From positions 868,001 to 932,000 of the forward strand of contig NZ_CP107902.1 in the NCBI RefSeq assembly GCF_036013935.1: a stretch of DNA of 64,000 nt, read 5' to 3'. Source of the stretch: Streptomyces sp. NBC_00461 (lineage in GTDB: Bacteria; Actinomycetota; Actinomycetes; Streptomycetales; Streptomycetaceae). The translations under genes and the position numbers were made by a program. The notes under the pieces are model-generated. The model worked only from the letters and a program-made list of their open reading frames with translations, was not told the DNA's origin and made no database searches. This document shows positions 27,101 to 35,037 of the stretch, one piece after another (the stretch's first letter is position 1; the number at the start of each line of letters is the position of its first letter).

Positions 27101-27814
27101 ATGAACGAGCAATTCACGCAGATCCATGGTCCTCCGCCCGTTGTGGGGATGGTGGGCGAACGGCTTGTGCCCCTCACCGACGAGGCGGAGTGGGCGGCCG
27201 TTGCTCCGCGGCAGATCGGCCCCGAGGAGTGGCAGCGGTTCGAGGGATACATGAGTGAGATCTTCGGGGCGCTGGGCCTGGCCGTTGGGGCGGAGGCCAC
27301 CGTGGACACCCCCCGCCGCTTCCTGCGTGCCCTCTTTGATGCCACCAGCGGGTACGAAGGCGACGAGAAGCTGGTCACCGCCTTCGAAACCGAATGCCAT
27401 GGCGGTTCGGACTGCAGGATCAGCCAGATCGTCGAAGGACCCATCCCGTTCTTCGCCCTCTGCGAGCACCACGCTCTGCCGTTCTTCGGCAAGGCGTACA
27501 TCGGCTACATCGCCCACGAGCACATCCTCGGCCTGTCCAAGCTGACCAGACTGGTGCGGCTGTTCGCCCGCCGCTTCTCGGTGCAGGAGCGCATCGGCCG
27601 CCAGCTCGCCGAATCGTTGCAGCAGATCCTGCTGCCCCACGGCGTTGCGGTCCACCTGGAAGCGGTGCATCTGTGTACGCAGATGCGGGGCGTCCGGGAG
27701 ATCGAATCCAGTACCCGTACCACCCACTGGCGGGGCACCTACGACGAGGATCCGCCACTGCGAGGCGAGTTCTTCACGCTGTGCGGCCAGCGGGGCCTGG
27801 CCGGCCATGGCTGA
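27101..27814 (+). CDS. folE: GTP cyclohydrolase I
   Basis: About 237 residues from the ATG at 27101 (a TTG at 27089 is also possible). The enzyme converts GTP to dihydroneopterin triphosphate. Zinc and catalytic motifs are present: CEHHALPFFGKAYIGYI near residue 122 (Cys and His ligands) and HLCTQMRGVRE near residue 187 (second Cys). The N-terminus is longer than usual. The stop overlaps the start of a RibD-C-type reductase by eight bases, so this is probably a second, pathway-specific FolE rather than the housekeeping folate gene. That is inferred from the coupling. Confidence 0.92.
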   Translation: MNEQFTQIHGPPPVVGMVGERLVPLTDEAEWAAVAPRQIGPEEWQRFEGYMSEIFGALGLAVGAEATVDTPRRFLRALFDATSGYEGDEKLVTAFETECHGGSDCRISQIVEGPIPFFALCEHHALPFFGKAYIGYIAHEHILGLSKLTRLVRLFARRFSVQERIGRQLAESLQQILLPHGVAVHLEAVHLCTQMRGVREIESSTRTTHWRGTYDEDPPLRGEFFTLCGQRGLAGHG

Positions 27815-28703
27815 GGACAGCGCCAGGCACCCCATAGGAGGAACTTCGACAGGCTTGCTGGAGCCGCTGCAGTTGCTGTACGAGGAGGCTGGGCAGCCCC
27901 GTTTCGATCTGCCCCCGGCCCTTGCCATTGCCTACGGCGGTGATCTGGGCTTCCCCTTGCCGCGTGTGTACGCGAACTTCGTCACCTCCATCGACGGAGT
28001 GGTCGCCCTGGGGCCCGAATACCCCTCCTCCGGCTCGGCGATCAGCGGCCGCGAACCCGCGGACCGATTCGTCATGGGACTGCTGCGCGCCTGCGCCGAC
28101 GCCGTACTCATCGGGGCCGGCACACTCCGAGCTACGCCCGGCCACCGATGGACACCGGACCACGTCTGCCCGCAGGCAGCCCCCGCCTTCGCCGAGCTGC
28201 GGCGGAATCTGCGACACGCCGCCCGCCCGGAGCTGGTCGTGGTCACCGCGAGCGGCGACCTCCCCACCGAGCACCCAGCCCTGCAGTCTGGCGCACTCGT
28301 GGCCACCACCGCGGACGGCGCCCGTCGACTTGAGGGACGCCTGCCGCCGACATGCACGGCACTCCCGGCAGGCGAAGGACCCGCCCTGCGTATGGCCGAT
28401 GTACTCGCGGCTCTTCACGCTCACGGACACACCGCGGTGCTCACCGAGGGCGGACCGCACCTCATCGGCAACCTGCTCGGCGAGGGCTTGCTGGATGAAC
28501 TGTTCCTCACGACGTCCCCGGTACTCGCCGGCCGCGCCGACACCCCACGCCCCGGACTGATCACCGGACTCGAGCTGTTGCCGAGGCAACCGGCCTGGGC
28601 CGACCTGATCAGCGCTCGGCGACGGACTTCCTACCTGTTCCTCCGCTACCGACTTCGCTCCTCAGGAGCACGCGTCGGCCTGCGATCCGAGCCGGCCCTT
28701 TGA
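27807..28703 (+). CDS. RibD C-terminal-type (dihydrofolate reductase family) pyrimidine reductase
   Basis: 298 residues from the ATG at 27807, inside the end of folE. The RibD_C fold shows PRVYANFVTSIDGVVALGP near residue 52, DRFVMGLLRACADAVLIGAGTL near residue 80 and VLTEGGPHLIGNLLGEGLLDEL near 211, which is the NADPH-binding part. In riboflavin synthesis this domain reduces the ribosyl side chain. Stand-alone copies coupled to FolE could reduce a pterin or pyrimidine intermediate. The N-terminal 50 residues are not part of the domain. Family is firm; substrate is open. Confidence 0.86.
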   Translation: MAEDSARHPIGGTSTGLLEPLQLLYEEAGQPRFDLPPALAIAYGGDLGFPLPRVYANFVTSIDGVVALGPEYPSSGSAISGREPADRFVMGLLRACADAVLIGAGTLRATPGHRWTPDHVCPQAAPAFAELRRNLRHAARPELVVVTASGDLPTEHPALQSGALVATTADGARRLEGRLPPTCTALPAGEGPALRMADVLAALHAHGHTAVLTEGGPHLIGNLLGEGLLDELFLTTSPVLAGRADTPRPGLITGLELLPRQPAWADLISARRRTSYLFLRYRLRSSGARVGLRSEPAL

Positions 28704-29047
28704 GGCGGGCCGATAGCGCCCGCGTCGATTCAGAACTCAGCGGCCCCGCGTCCTGCTGGAATCGGAGAGCGAGCCGAGACCGCAATTTGACTCCGATCCG
28801 ACGCTACCGGGCGCCAACCCTGATGCCCGGACGGCGTGTTCCGTTGGCTCGGCACCGTTCGGGCATGGGCGGACGAGCACGTCGGTGATCGCGCGAGCCG
28901 CTCAGCTCCGCCGAGAGGGACGAGCAGTGCGACATACAGGACCCCGTTGAGAGTGCCGTCGTCGACGCGCTGACATCCGAGGTCTCCCCTGGCCTCGGCC
29001 GGGCCGCCAGACACTCCAGCGCCACGGAAGATCACCTGTGCCCTCGG
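28704..29047. other. Convergent intergenic stretch
   Basis: It lies between converging genes. No domain-bearing frame, and no perfect terminator hairpin was found on reading. Confidence 0.35.
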
Positions 29048-29482
29048 TCATCGGGCCAGTACCGCATAGCCCAGGGCGAGCAGGGACAGCACCTTCACCA
29101 GCTCGAGCGCCACGTAGTACAGGTGGGCGCGGGAGCGGTGCCGCGCGGGGTCCTCGCCCGCGAGCACGGCGTCGGAACGCCTGTTCAGGCGCGGGCGGAC
29201 GACGGCGAGCTGTCCGGCCAGGACCGCCAGGATGATCGCGGTGAGCGTGACGACGGCCGTGGACGGCGTGGCCGTGGCGACCGCGGCGACAACGATCATG
29301 GCGAGGGCGGTCTCGACGAGGTTGAGCGCGCGGAAGACCATCCGGCCGATGCCGAGTCCGATCGGGATTGTCACTCCCGGGGCCCGGAACTTCAACGGCG
29401 CCTCCAGGAAGGAGATCGCCAGCACCATCCCGAGCCAGAGACAGGTGACGGCGCCTGCCACGGCTGCCGACGTCGTATTCAT
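29048..29482 (-). CDS. Four-helix membrane protein, unknown function
   Basis: 144 residues from the ATG at 29482 (MNTTSAAVAGAV); the frame extends further upstream but without membrane-protein character. Four hydrophobic segments: about residues 5-25, 45-72, 75-95 and 120-142, with Pro-rich FLEAPLKFRAPGVTIPIGLGI between the first two. It follows the cupin gene on the same strand after 110 bp. It resembles small actinomycete integral membrane proteins of unknown role. Confidence 0.72.
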   Translation of the reverse strand: MNTTSAAVAGAVTCLWLGMVLAISFLEAPLKFRAPGVTIPIGLGIGRMVFRALNLVETALAMIVVAAVATATPSTAVVTLTAIILAVLAGQLAVVRPRLNRRSDAVLAGEDPARHRSRAHLYYVALELVKVLSLLALGYAVLAR

Positions 29483-29592
29483 TGCTGTGGTCTCTCTCGT
29501 GTCCGAGGCGGCATCCGTCACAATCAGTCGCCGGACGTCACCGTCGAGTGGGAATGCCGGGGCGTCCGGCGGCGGCACCGTGGCCCGGTGCT

Positions 29593-29961
29593 TCAGGCGA
29601 TCGGCCACTCCTCCAGCCGGGAGGCGAACGCCGGGGGCGAGGCCACGACCATCAGGGAGGCGGGTTCGGTGCCCGGGTTCGCGAGGCTGACCCGCTCACC
29701 GGTGTCGATGTGCGCCGCCGAGCCGGGCACCAGAGTGTGTACGTCCCGGCCGTGGTGCACCCGAACGGACCCGGAGACCGGGATCAGGACGATCTGTGAG
29801 GCGCCGTGGTCGTGCTCGGGCATGCCACCGCCCGGCGGGATCTCCAGGTGGATGACGGCGAGTTGGCCGGAGGTGGTAGCGGTCATGAGCGGTGCTGCAG
29901 TCGGGCCGCCGGCCACGGGGGCTCGGCGGCGGGGCGCGGATCCGGTGTCAGCGACGTACAT
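29593..29961 (-). CDS. Small cupin-domain protein
   Basis: 122 residues. The cupin core is VIHLEIPPGGGMPEHDHGASQIVLIPVSGSV split around the EHDHG metal motif near residue 49; the second motif is reduced (GSAAHIDTGERV near 80). Probably a metal-binding cupin without catalytic partner domains. It lies in a minus-strand run with the HTH regulator and ferredoxin genes upstream, and may belong to the same response. Confidence 0.8.
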   Translation of the reverse strand: MYVADTGSAPRRRAPVAGGPTAAPLMTATTSGQLAVIHLEIPPGGGMPEHDHGASQIVLIPVSGSVRVHHGRDVHTLVPGSAAHIDTGERVSLANPGTEPASLMVVASPPAFASRLEEWPIA

Positions 29962-30038
29962 GGCGACTCCTCGTTTCTGGCGCGGGTGAGCCTGCGATGC
30001 GCTTCGTATCCGCGCAGGGGCTGGTGCTCGATCGGGTT

Positions 30039-30722
30039 CTATGCGGCCGTGGAGGACGCCAGATGTGCCAGGCAGGCGTCGGGTTCAGCGAAAGGTTCGA
30101 GCCGGACGGCTTCCACAGGGGCGCGCAGTTCCGCGAGGGCGCCCTGCATCAGGCCCAGGTGGAGTGGGCAGACGATCGTGCCGTACTCCTCGGCGAGTTC
30201 GAGGAAGGGGCAGTGCCGCAGCCGGACGGGGCCGGGCACCTCACTGTCATCGGCGACCTGCGGGTCGAACCCCAGATCGTCGAGCATGGCGGCCAGCCGA
30301 CCGACGGCTTCGTCAGCGCTCAGCCGACGGGACGGCGGGACCTGCTCGACCAGATACCGGCCCCAGGCGCGTCCCGCGTCGGTGGCCGCCGCCTCGGCGC
30401 CGGGCCCGGCCGAAGCCAGTTGGCTGAGCAGCATCCGGGCCAGCAGTCGGTAGCGGCGTGTGCCGCCCCGGTCCATTCCCGGTTGTGGTGCGTAGACCGT
30501 GCGCGGGCGTCCCGGACCCGACGGTTGCTCCACCGTCCGCTCCACGCGGCCCTGTGCCACGAGCGCGTCGAGATGGAAGCGCACCGTGTTGGGGTGCACG
30601 TCGAGCCGGTCGGCGACCTCGTTGACGCCCAGCGGGGCACCGGCGGCCTGCACCGTGTCGAGTACCGCGCGGCGGCGTCCGGAAAGCTGTTGCCGATCCT
30701 CCCGCTCCTGGTTGGTGGCCAT
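30039..30722 (-). CDS. Winged-helix regulator with C-terminal cysteines (SufR-like)
   Basis: 227 residues. The N-terminal winged helix (residues 15-80) contains LGVNEVADRLDVHPNTVRFHLDAL. The C-terminal part holds three spaced Cys: Cys171 (RHCPF), Cys185 (VCPLHLGLMQGAL) and Cys217 (ACLAHL), the arrangement seen in iron-sulfur-binding regulators of the SufR type. It begins five bases after the ferredoxin stop and is certainly co-transcribed with it. An iron-sulfur or redox signal controlling the neighbouring genes is inferred. Confidence 0.83.
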   Translation of the reverse strand: MATNQEREDRQQLSGRRRAVLDTVQAAGAPLGVNEVADRLDVHPNTVRFHLDALVAQGRVERTVEQPSGPGRPRTVYAPQPGMDRGGTRRYRLLARMLLSQLASAGPGAEAAATDAGRAWGRYLVEQVPPSRRLSADEAVGRLAAMLDDLGFDPQVADDSEVPGPVRLRHCPFLELAEEYGTIVCPLHLGLMQGALAELRAPVEAVRLEPFAEPDACLAHLASSTAA

Positions 30723-30727
30723 GTGGA

Positions 30728-31054
30728 TCAGCCTTTCCCGATCTGCGGCGGCAGTGCGGCGATGAGCGGGTGGTCACGCTCGATAAGCCCGAGCTTGGCG
30801 GCGCCGCCGGGTGAGCCAAGGGCGTCGAAGAACTCGATATTTGCCCGGGTGTAGACCTGCCACTCCGGCGGGACGTCCTCCTCGTAGAAGATCGCCTCGA
30901 CCGGGCAGACCGGCTCGCAGGCCCCACAGTCCACGCATTCGTCCGGATGAATGTACAGAGAACGCTGCCCCTCGTAGATGCAGTCGACGGGGCACTCCTC
31001 GACGCACGCCTTGTCTTTCACGTCGACGCAAGGCTCGGCGATCACGTAGGTCAC
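30728..31054 (-). CDS. fdxA: Seven-iron (3Fe-4S/4Fe-4S) ferredoxin
   Basis: 108 residues from a GTG at 31054 preceded by AGGAGCG; the frame is open upstream to 31390 but conservation starts at MTYVIAEPC. Cluster-binding Cys are at residues 9, 17, 21 and 25, then 40, 43, 46 and 50 (CVDCGACEPVC), the FdxA pattern of actinobacteria. It is a small cytoplasmic electron carrier, often tied to hypoxia and cytochrome P450 systems. It is transcribed with the Cys-containing regulator and away from the hemerythrin-like gene. Confidence 0.93.
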   Translation of the reverse strand: MTYVIAEPCVDVKDKACVEECPVDCIYEGQRSLYIHPDECVDCGACEPVCPVEAIFYEEDVPPEWQVYTRANIEFFDALGSPGGAAKLGLIERDHPLIAALPPQIGKG

Positions 31055-31137
31055 GATGCGCTCCTGAAGCCACCGAGAGGTTTCTCCAAATAGTACATGT
31101 AATAATCGTGAGCGGGGGCTGAGAGGAGCATCGCGCC

Positions 31138-31869
31138 GTGGCATCGTCATCCGAGATCTATATAGAGGCGACAGAAACCGACCCGGCCGTCCGGGCCCAG
31201 GTAGCGATCCGTGCCGTGCACCAACGGCTGCGGATGGGGCTCGCCGCCTTCGGTGAAGCCGAACCGGTCGCCGGCTCACAGAGCGTCGTGCACGCGGCCC
31301 TGGTGGATTTCTGCACCGGTGAGCTGCGCCATCATCTGGCCGCCGCCGACCAGACGCTCTTCGCGGCCGCCTCCGGTGCGGCCGAGACACGCCTGCTGGC
31401 CCGCGCCCTGCGCACCACGACCGCAGCCCTCGATGCGCACATCGACGCGCTCGCCGCCACCGACCACACCGCCACCGGGATGGCGATCGCCCAGGTGATC
31501 GAGGCGGTCCTGGACGTCCATCTGGCGACCGAGGAGACGGTCCTGCTGCCCGCGCTGGCAGCCCTGCCCGGCGCCAATCTGCCCGCCCTCGTCACGGACA
31601 TGCTGACCCTGCTCGCGGGCGGCGAACTCGACCATCCGCCGGTCCTCGACGTCCGTGAGATCCCGCACGGCCAACGGCACCCGCGGATCTTCGCGCGCTA
31701 CGGCCGCCTGGACCCCGGCGAGAGCTTCGTCCTGGTCAACAACCACGACCCCAAGCCCCTGCGCCGGGAGTTCGAGGCCACCCACCCGGGCACCCACACC
31801 TGGGACTACATCGAATCCGGCCCGGAGATCTGGCGTGTGCGGATCGGAATGGCGGCCGTCGGTGCCTGA
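31138..31869 (+). CDS. Hemerythrin-like domain fused to DUF2249
   Basis: 243 residues from a GTG at 31138 with GAGAGGAG upstream. Residues 20-155 form a helical hemerythrin-like bundle with several His (LRHHLAAADQTLF, DAHIDAL, VHLATEETVLLP). Residues 165-243 are a DUF2249 domain (LDVREIPHGQRHPRIFARY, ESFVLVNNHDPKPLRREFE). DUF2249 and hemerythrin domains often occur in nitric-oxide or iron-related systems. The gene diverges from fdxA, with 83 bp between starts, so the two could share a control region. A decayed relative of its N-terminal domain lies at 32402-32700. Confidence 0.85.
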   Translation: MASSSEIYIEATETDPAVRAQVAIRAVHQRLRMGLAAFGEAEPVAGSQSVVHAALVDFCTGELRHHLAAADQTLFAAASGAAETRLLARALRTTTAALDAHIDALAATDHTATGMAIAQVIEAVLDVHLATEETVLLPALAALPGANLPALVTDMLTLLAGGELDHPPVLDVREIPHGQRHPRIFARYGRLDPGESFVLVNNHDPKPLRREFEATHPGTHTWDYIESGPEIWRVRIGMAAVGA

Positions 31870-32308
31870 CACCCCACCTCCCGGCATCCCCGGGGCGATC
31901 GACGCGGATGTTGCCGTGCCCTCGCCGGGGTCCGCCTCCGCGCCGACGCCGCGGCTGCTGTGTGACGTCCATGCCCTCGGCGGGGCCGATCCGGCGACGG
32001 CGGGTGCCGTGTGGAAGCTCACCGAGTCCGGCCGCCAACTCGACGCCAACCTCGTGCACCTGCCAGCTCACCAGAGCGTCGAGACCCACGCCGAGCCCGA
32101 CCTCGACGTACTCCTGCTCGTCGTCGCCGGGCACGGCATCCTCGGCACCAGCGACCGGACCGAACCCCTCACAGGGGGCGCGCTGTTCTGGCTTCCCCAC
32201 GGCTCGACCCGCCGCATCACCGCAAGTGCGGATGGCCTGTCCTACCTCACCGTTCACCGCCGACGCCCCGGCATGCAGATCCGGTCCCGCCCCGCAACGG
32301 ACATCTGA
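31862..32308 (+). CDS. Cupin-domain protein coupled to the hemerythrin-DUF2249 gene
   Basis: 148 residues from a GTG at 31862, overlapping the preceding stop by eight bases. The first 30 residues are Pro/Ala-rich; the cupin barrel follows with VHLPAHQSVETHAEPDLDVLL near residue 61 and WLPHGSTRRI near residue 110. Coupled translation suggests it works with the hemerythrin-like protein. No reaction can be assigned. Confidence 0.78.
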   Translation: MPDTPPPGIPGAIDADVAVPSPGSASAPTPRLLCDVHALGGADPATAGAVWKLTESGRQLDANLVHLPAHQSVETHAEPDLDVLLLVVAGHGILGTSDRTEPLTGGALFWLPHGSTRRITASADGLSYLTVHRRRPGMQIRSRPATDI

Positions 32309-32401
32309 TCGCCGGCGCATCTCCACCGGTGCCCCGTCCGGCAACTCGAGGTGCGCAGTCCGCAGCAGTGGAGCGGTATACACCTACTCGGTCGGCCTCA
32401 G

Positions 32402-32700
32402 CTAAGCAGTCCCGGTCGTGTCGATGGCAGTCGAGGCGGTCGCGGTCGGGCCGGCCGGGCCGGGCTGCCAGCGCGAGGCGAGGGTGGAGAGCTCGGCGCC
32501 AGGCACGGCCCCGAGCGTAGGCAGGAGAATGGCCTGTTCCACGGTCAGATGGGTCGCAGGACCGCCTTAATGTGCTGAGTGAGGGTGGCCACGGTGCCTG
32601 CGTCATGGGGGTGGGGCCAAGCATCGATTTTCTCGTCGAGGTCGCCCGAGAGGGCCCGCAGCGTCCGGACCAGTAGGCGGTTGGTAGAGCTCGGCCCACT
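32402..32700 (-). pseudogene. Decayed hemerythrin-like gene remnant
   Basis: On the minus strand one frame reads LLVRTLRALSGDLDEKIDAW and TLTQHIKAVLRP. After a one-base shift it continues HLTVEQAILLPTLGAVPGAE and runs to a TAG at 32402. This aligns with the helical part of the neighbouring intact protein (TRLLARALRTTTAALDAHIDA, VHLATEETVLLPALAALPGA). The N-terminus is missing. Confidence 0.65.
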
Positions 32701-32850
32701 ACAGTCCATGGTCAACGCGGCCCGAGCGCCGGAATGTCCCGCCTTCGCCCGCTCCGATGATGCCTGTGGAGGCCCCACCTCGCCGATCAGCCGGGCCCCT
32801 ACGAGCCGACCTTGCAAGGTTCCGGCGTCGTCAGAGGCTTGCTGTACCGG

Positions 32851-33210
32851 TCAGATATCGGTCAGCCATTCCGCGAGTACGGCCGCCTGACTGTGATCCA
32901 CGTCCTTGGTGGCGGTGAGGAGCGTGAGCTTGTCGTGGGCGGCAAGGTCACGCAGATGCTCGGCGGCCTGCCGGTGTCCGTCATCCTTCAACTCCGACAG
33001 GTAGCGGCGGCGGAACTCAGCGAAGCGGCTGGGCTCATGGCCGTACCAGCGACGCAGGTCGGTCGAAGGGGCGACGTCGCGCAGCCACTCGTTCAAGTGT
33101 GCGTCGTCCTTGCGCATGCCTCGTGGCCAGACACGGTCGACAAGGACCCGCTTGCCGTCATTGGGCGAGGTCTCTTCGTAAACTCGGCGGTAGGTGATCT
33201 GCTCGGCCAT
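32851..33210 (-). CDS. DUF488-family protein, copy 2
   Basis: 119 residues from the ATG at 33210 (MAEQITYRRVYEE). It shares KRVLVDRVWPRGMRKDDAHLNEW, FAEFRRRYLSEL and KLTLLTATKD with the plus-strand copy at 25928. The frame is open to 33303, but the earlier codons are not conserved. The two DUF488 genes frame the folE-to-hemerythrin cluster on opposite strands, so they are diverged paralogues rather than a recent tandem repeat. Function unknown. Confidence 0.87.
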   Translation of the reverse strand: MAEQITYRRVYEETSPNDGKRVLVDRVWPRGMRKDDAHLNEWLRDVAPSTDLRRWYGHEPSRFAEFRRRYLSELKDDGHRQAAEHLRDLAAHDKLTLLTATKDVDHSQAAVLAEWLTDI

Positions 33211-33392
33211 GACGGCACCTTCCAGATCGATCAGCCAGTCCGGCCCGCAACCGTGAGCGGGCCGGTACCTGCCCCGTGCAAGGGATGTTTCTGACTCACT
33301 CATTTTATCGGGGGTTGCCCTTGCCGGGGATCCTGAGGCGAGCCAGCCGGGCTGTCACCGCGACCCATTCGACAGACGGTGTGAGGAGGAGC

Positions 33393-34181
33393 ATGAGCAC
33401 GCACGGCAACCGCCCGACGCCGCAGGCCCGCCACTTCCCCTTGGCGACAGCTCCCCGACTGGATTCCGTGCGCGAACTGGACAAGACGGTGAGCACCTGT
33501 CGGGCCTGCCCGCGGTTGGTGGCCTGGAGGGAGGAGGTCGCCCGCGTCAAGCGCAGGTCCTTCCGGGACTGGGATTACTGGGCCAGGCCCGTGCCAGGCT
33601 TCGGCCCGCCGGACGCACCGCTGGCAATCATCGGACTGGCTCCAGCCGCACACGGCGGCAACCGCACCGGACGCATCTTCACCGGCGACCCGTCCGGCGA
33701 TGCCCTTTACGCCGCCCTGCACGACCTCGGCCTGGCCTCCCAGCCAGTTGCCACACACCGCGACGACGGGATGAAACTGTACGGCGTGCGGATCACAGTG
33801 CCGGTGCACTGCGCACCGCCCGACAACCGCCCCACCACCACAGAGCGCGACACCTGCCGGCCATGGCTCGCCCAGGAGCTCGAACTCCTGCGCCCGACCC
33901 TGCGCGCAATCGTGGTACTCGGCGGCTTCGCCTGGCAGGCACTGCTCCCGGTACTCACCGCCACCGGCTGGCAGGTTCCCCGCCCACGCCCAGCCTTCGG
34001 GCACGGCGCACACGCGCAACTCGTCGACGCCCGAAGTGGACGGGTGTTGCACCTGATCGGCGGCTACCACCCGAGCCAGCGCAACATGTCCACCCGCACC
34101 CTGACCCCCGCCATGCTCCGCGACGTCCTGCACCGCGGTGCCGACCTTGCCGACCTGCCGGTCGGCGATCCTCCTGGGTGA
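33393..34181 (+). CDS. Family 5 (UdgB-type) uracil-DNA glycosylase
   Basis: 262 residues from the ATG at 33393, preceded by GAGGAGGAGC. It removes uracil or other deaminated bases from DNA. Motifs: CRACPRLVAWREEVA near residue 36 (two cluster Cys), GLAPAAHGGNRTGRIFTGD near residue 82 (active-site loop), later Cys in VHCAPPDNRP and DTC near 138-155 for the 4Fe-4S cluster, and GGYHPSQRN near residue 229 (minor-groove loop). Length and order match family 5. It stands alone beside the IS-rich region. Confidence 0.9.
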   Translation: MSTHGNRPTPQARHFPLATAPRLDSVRELDKTVSTCRACPRLVAWREEVARVKRRSFRDWDYWARPVPGFGPPDAPLAIIGLAPAAHGGNRTGRIFTGDPSGDALYAALHDLGLASQPVATHRDDGMKLYGVRITVPVHCAPPDNRPTTTERDTCRPWLAQELELLRPTLRAIVVLGGFAWQALLPVLTATGWQVPRPRPAFGHGAHAQLVDARSGRVLHLIGGYHPSQRNMSTRTLTPAMLRDVLHRGADLADLPVGDPPG

Positions 34182-34406
34182 CCTGTCGTTGACCAGCTCT
34201 CCCCCGGCGGGAACGACGACGTGTGTCAAAGGCGGGATCCGTCTCTGTTCCTTCGCTGCCGCTTTTGACCCCACGCGCGGGCGTCGGCCCACAATGGTCA
34301 TCGGCAGGCTGCGTCGCCGTAAGCGGTGGTCCGTCCCGGCGACGTGCCGTTCGCGGCGGGGTCGGCCATCATTGGGCGACTCTGTCGGGAATCTTGCGAT
34401 CCGGGG

Positions 34407-35034
34407 TCACTTGCCTTGCCGCCACCACAGGGGGGGCAGGCTGCGTGCGTCGAGGTACTGCTGGAACGCCGTGGGAGGGCGGGCCCGGTAGGAGTGGCTG
34501 ACGGGCTCTTGGCGGCTCAGCCGCTCGACGTTGATCGCGAGCGCGGTCAGGACGTGCTGGACGTGCGTCTTGGCCAGGCCGCGGTAGCGGCACCGGCGTC
34601 CTCGATGACCGTGCGTGAACTCCTCGATGGTGCCTTCGGCCCCGGAGCGCAGCCCGTAGAGTCTGCGTCCTGCTGATCGGCGCGATTCTTGGCCTCGAGT
34701 TCGTGCAGGCGGCGGGGCGGGAAGTACGGGCTGCGTAACGGGCCCGGGGTACACGCGGCTGTTCTCCCGGCCGAAGCCATCCTCGGCCCGGTGCTACGGC
34801 GAGGTGCTGGAGGGAAGCGGCCCGACCAGGTGACGCGGTGGAGGCGGGCGGCGGCGTCCGTGCCGGCGACGTAGATGTAGCCGCCGTCGAACAGGTGCTA
34901 CCCGGGCAGCAGGCGAAGCCTCCTGAGGCGGGCATGGATGCCGGGCAGCGCCTGGCTGTCCGCGCTGGAGACGACGGTGGCCACGTCGGTGATGACGTTG
35001 ATTTGCTTGTCGTCGCAGGTCTCGGTCACGTGGA
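34407..35034 (-). pseudogene. IS1182-family transposase, C-terminal half (split gene)
   Basis: The minus strand from 35034 reads VHVTETCDDKQINVITDVAT, HARLRRLRLLPGEHLFDGGYIYVAG, and near the end RYRGLAKTHVQHVLTALAIN and FQQYLDARSLPPLWWRQGK with TGA at 34407. This is the C-terminal half of an IS1182 transposase, with several frame changes. It continues directly from 36979-37588 once the serine-recombinase element is removed. Confidence 0.75.
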
Positions 35035-35037
35035 CGA

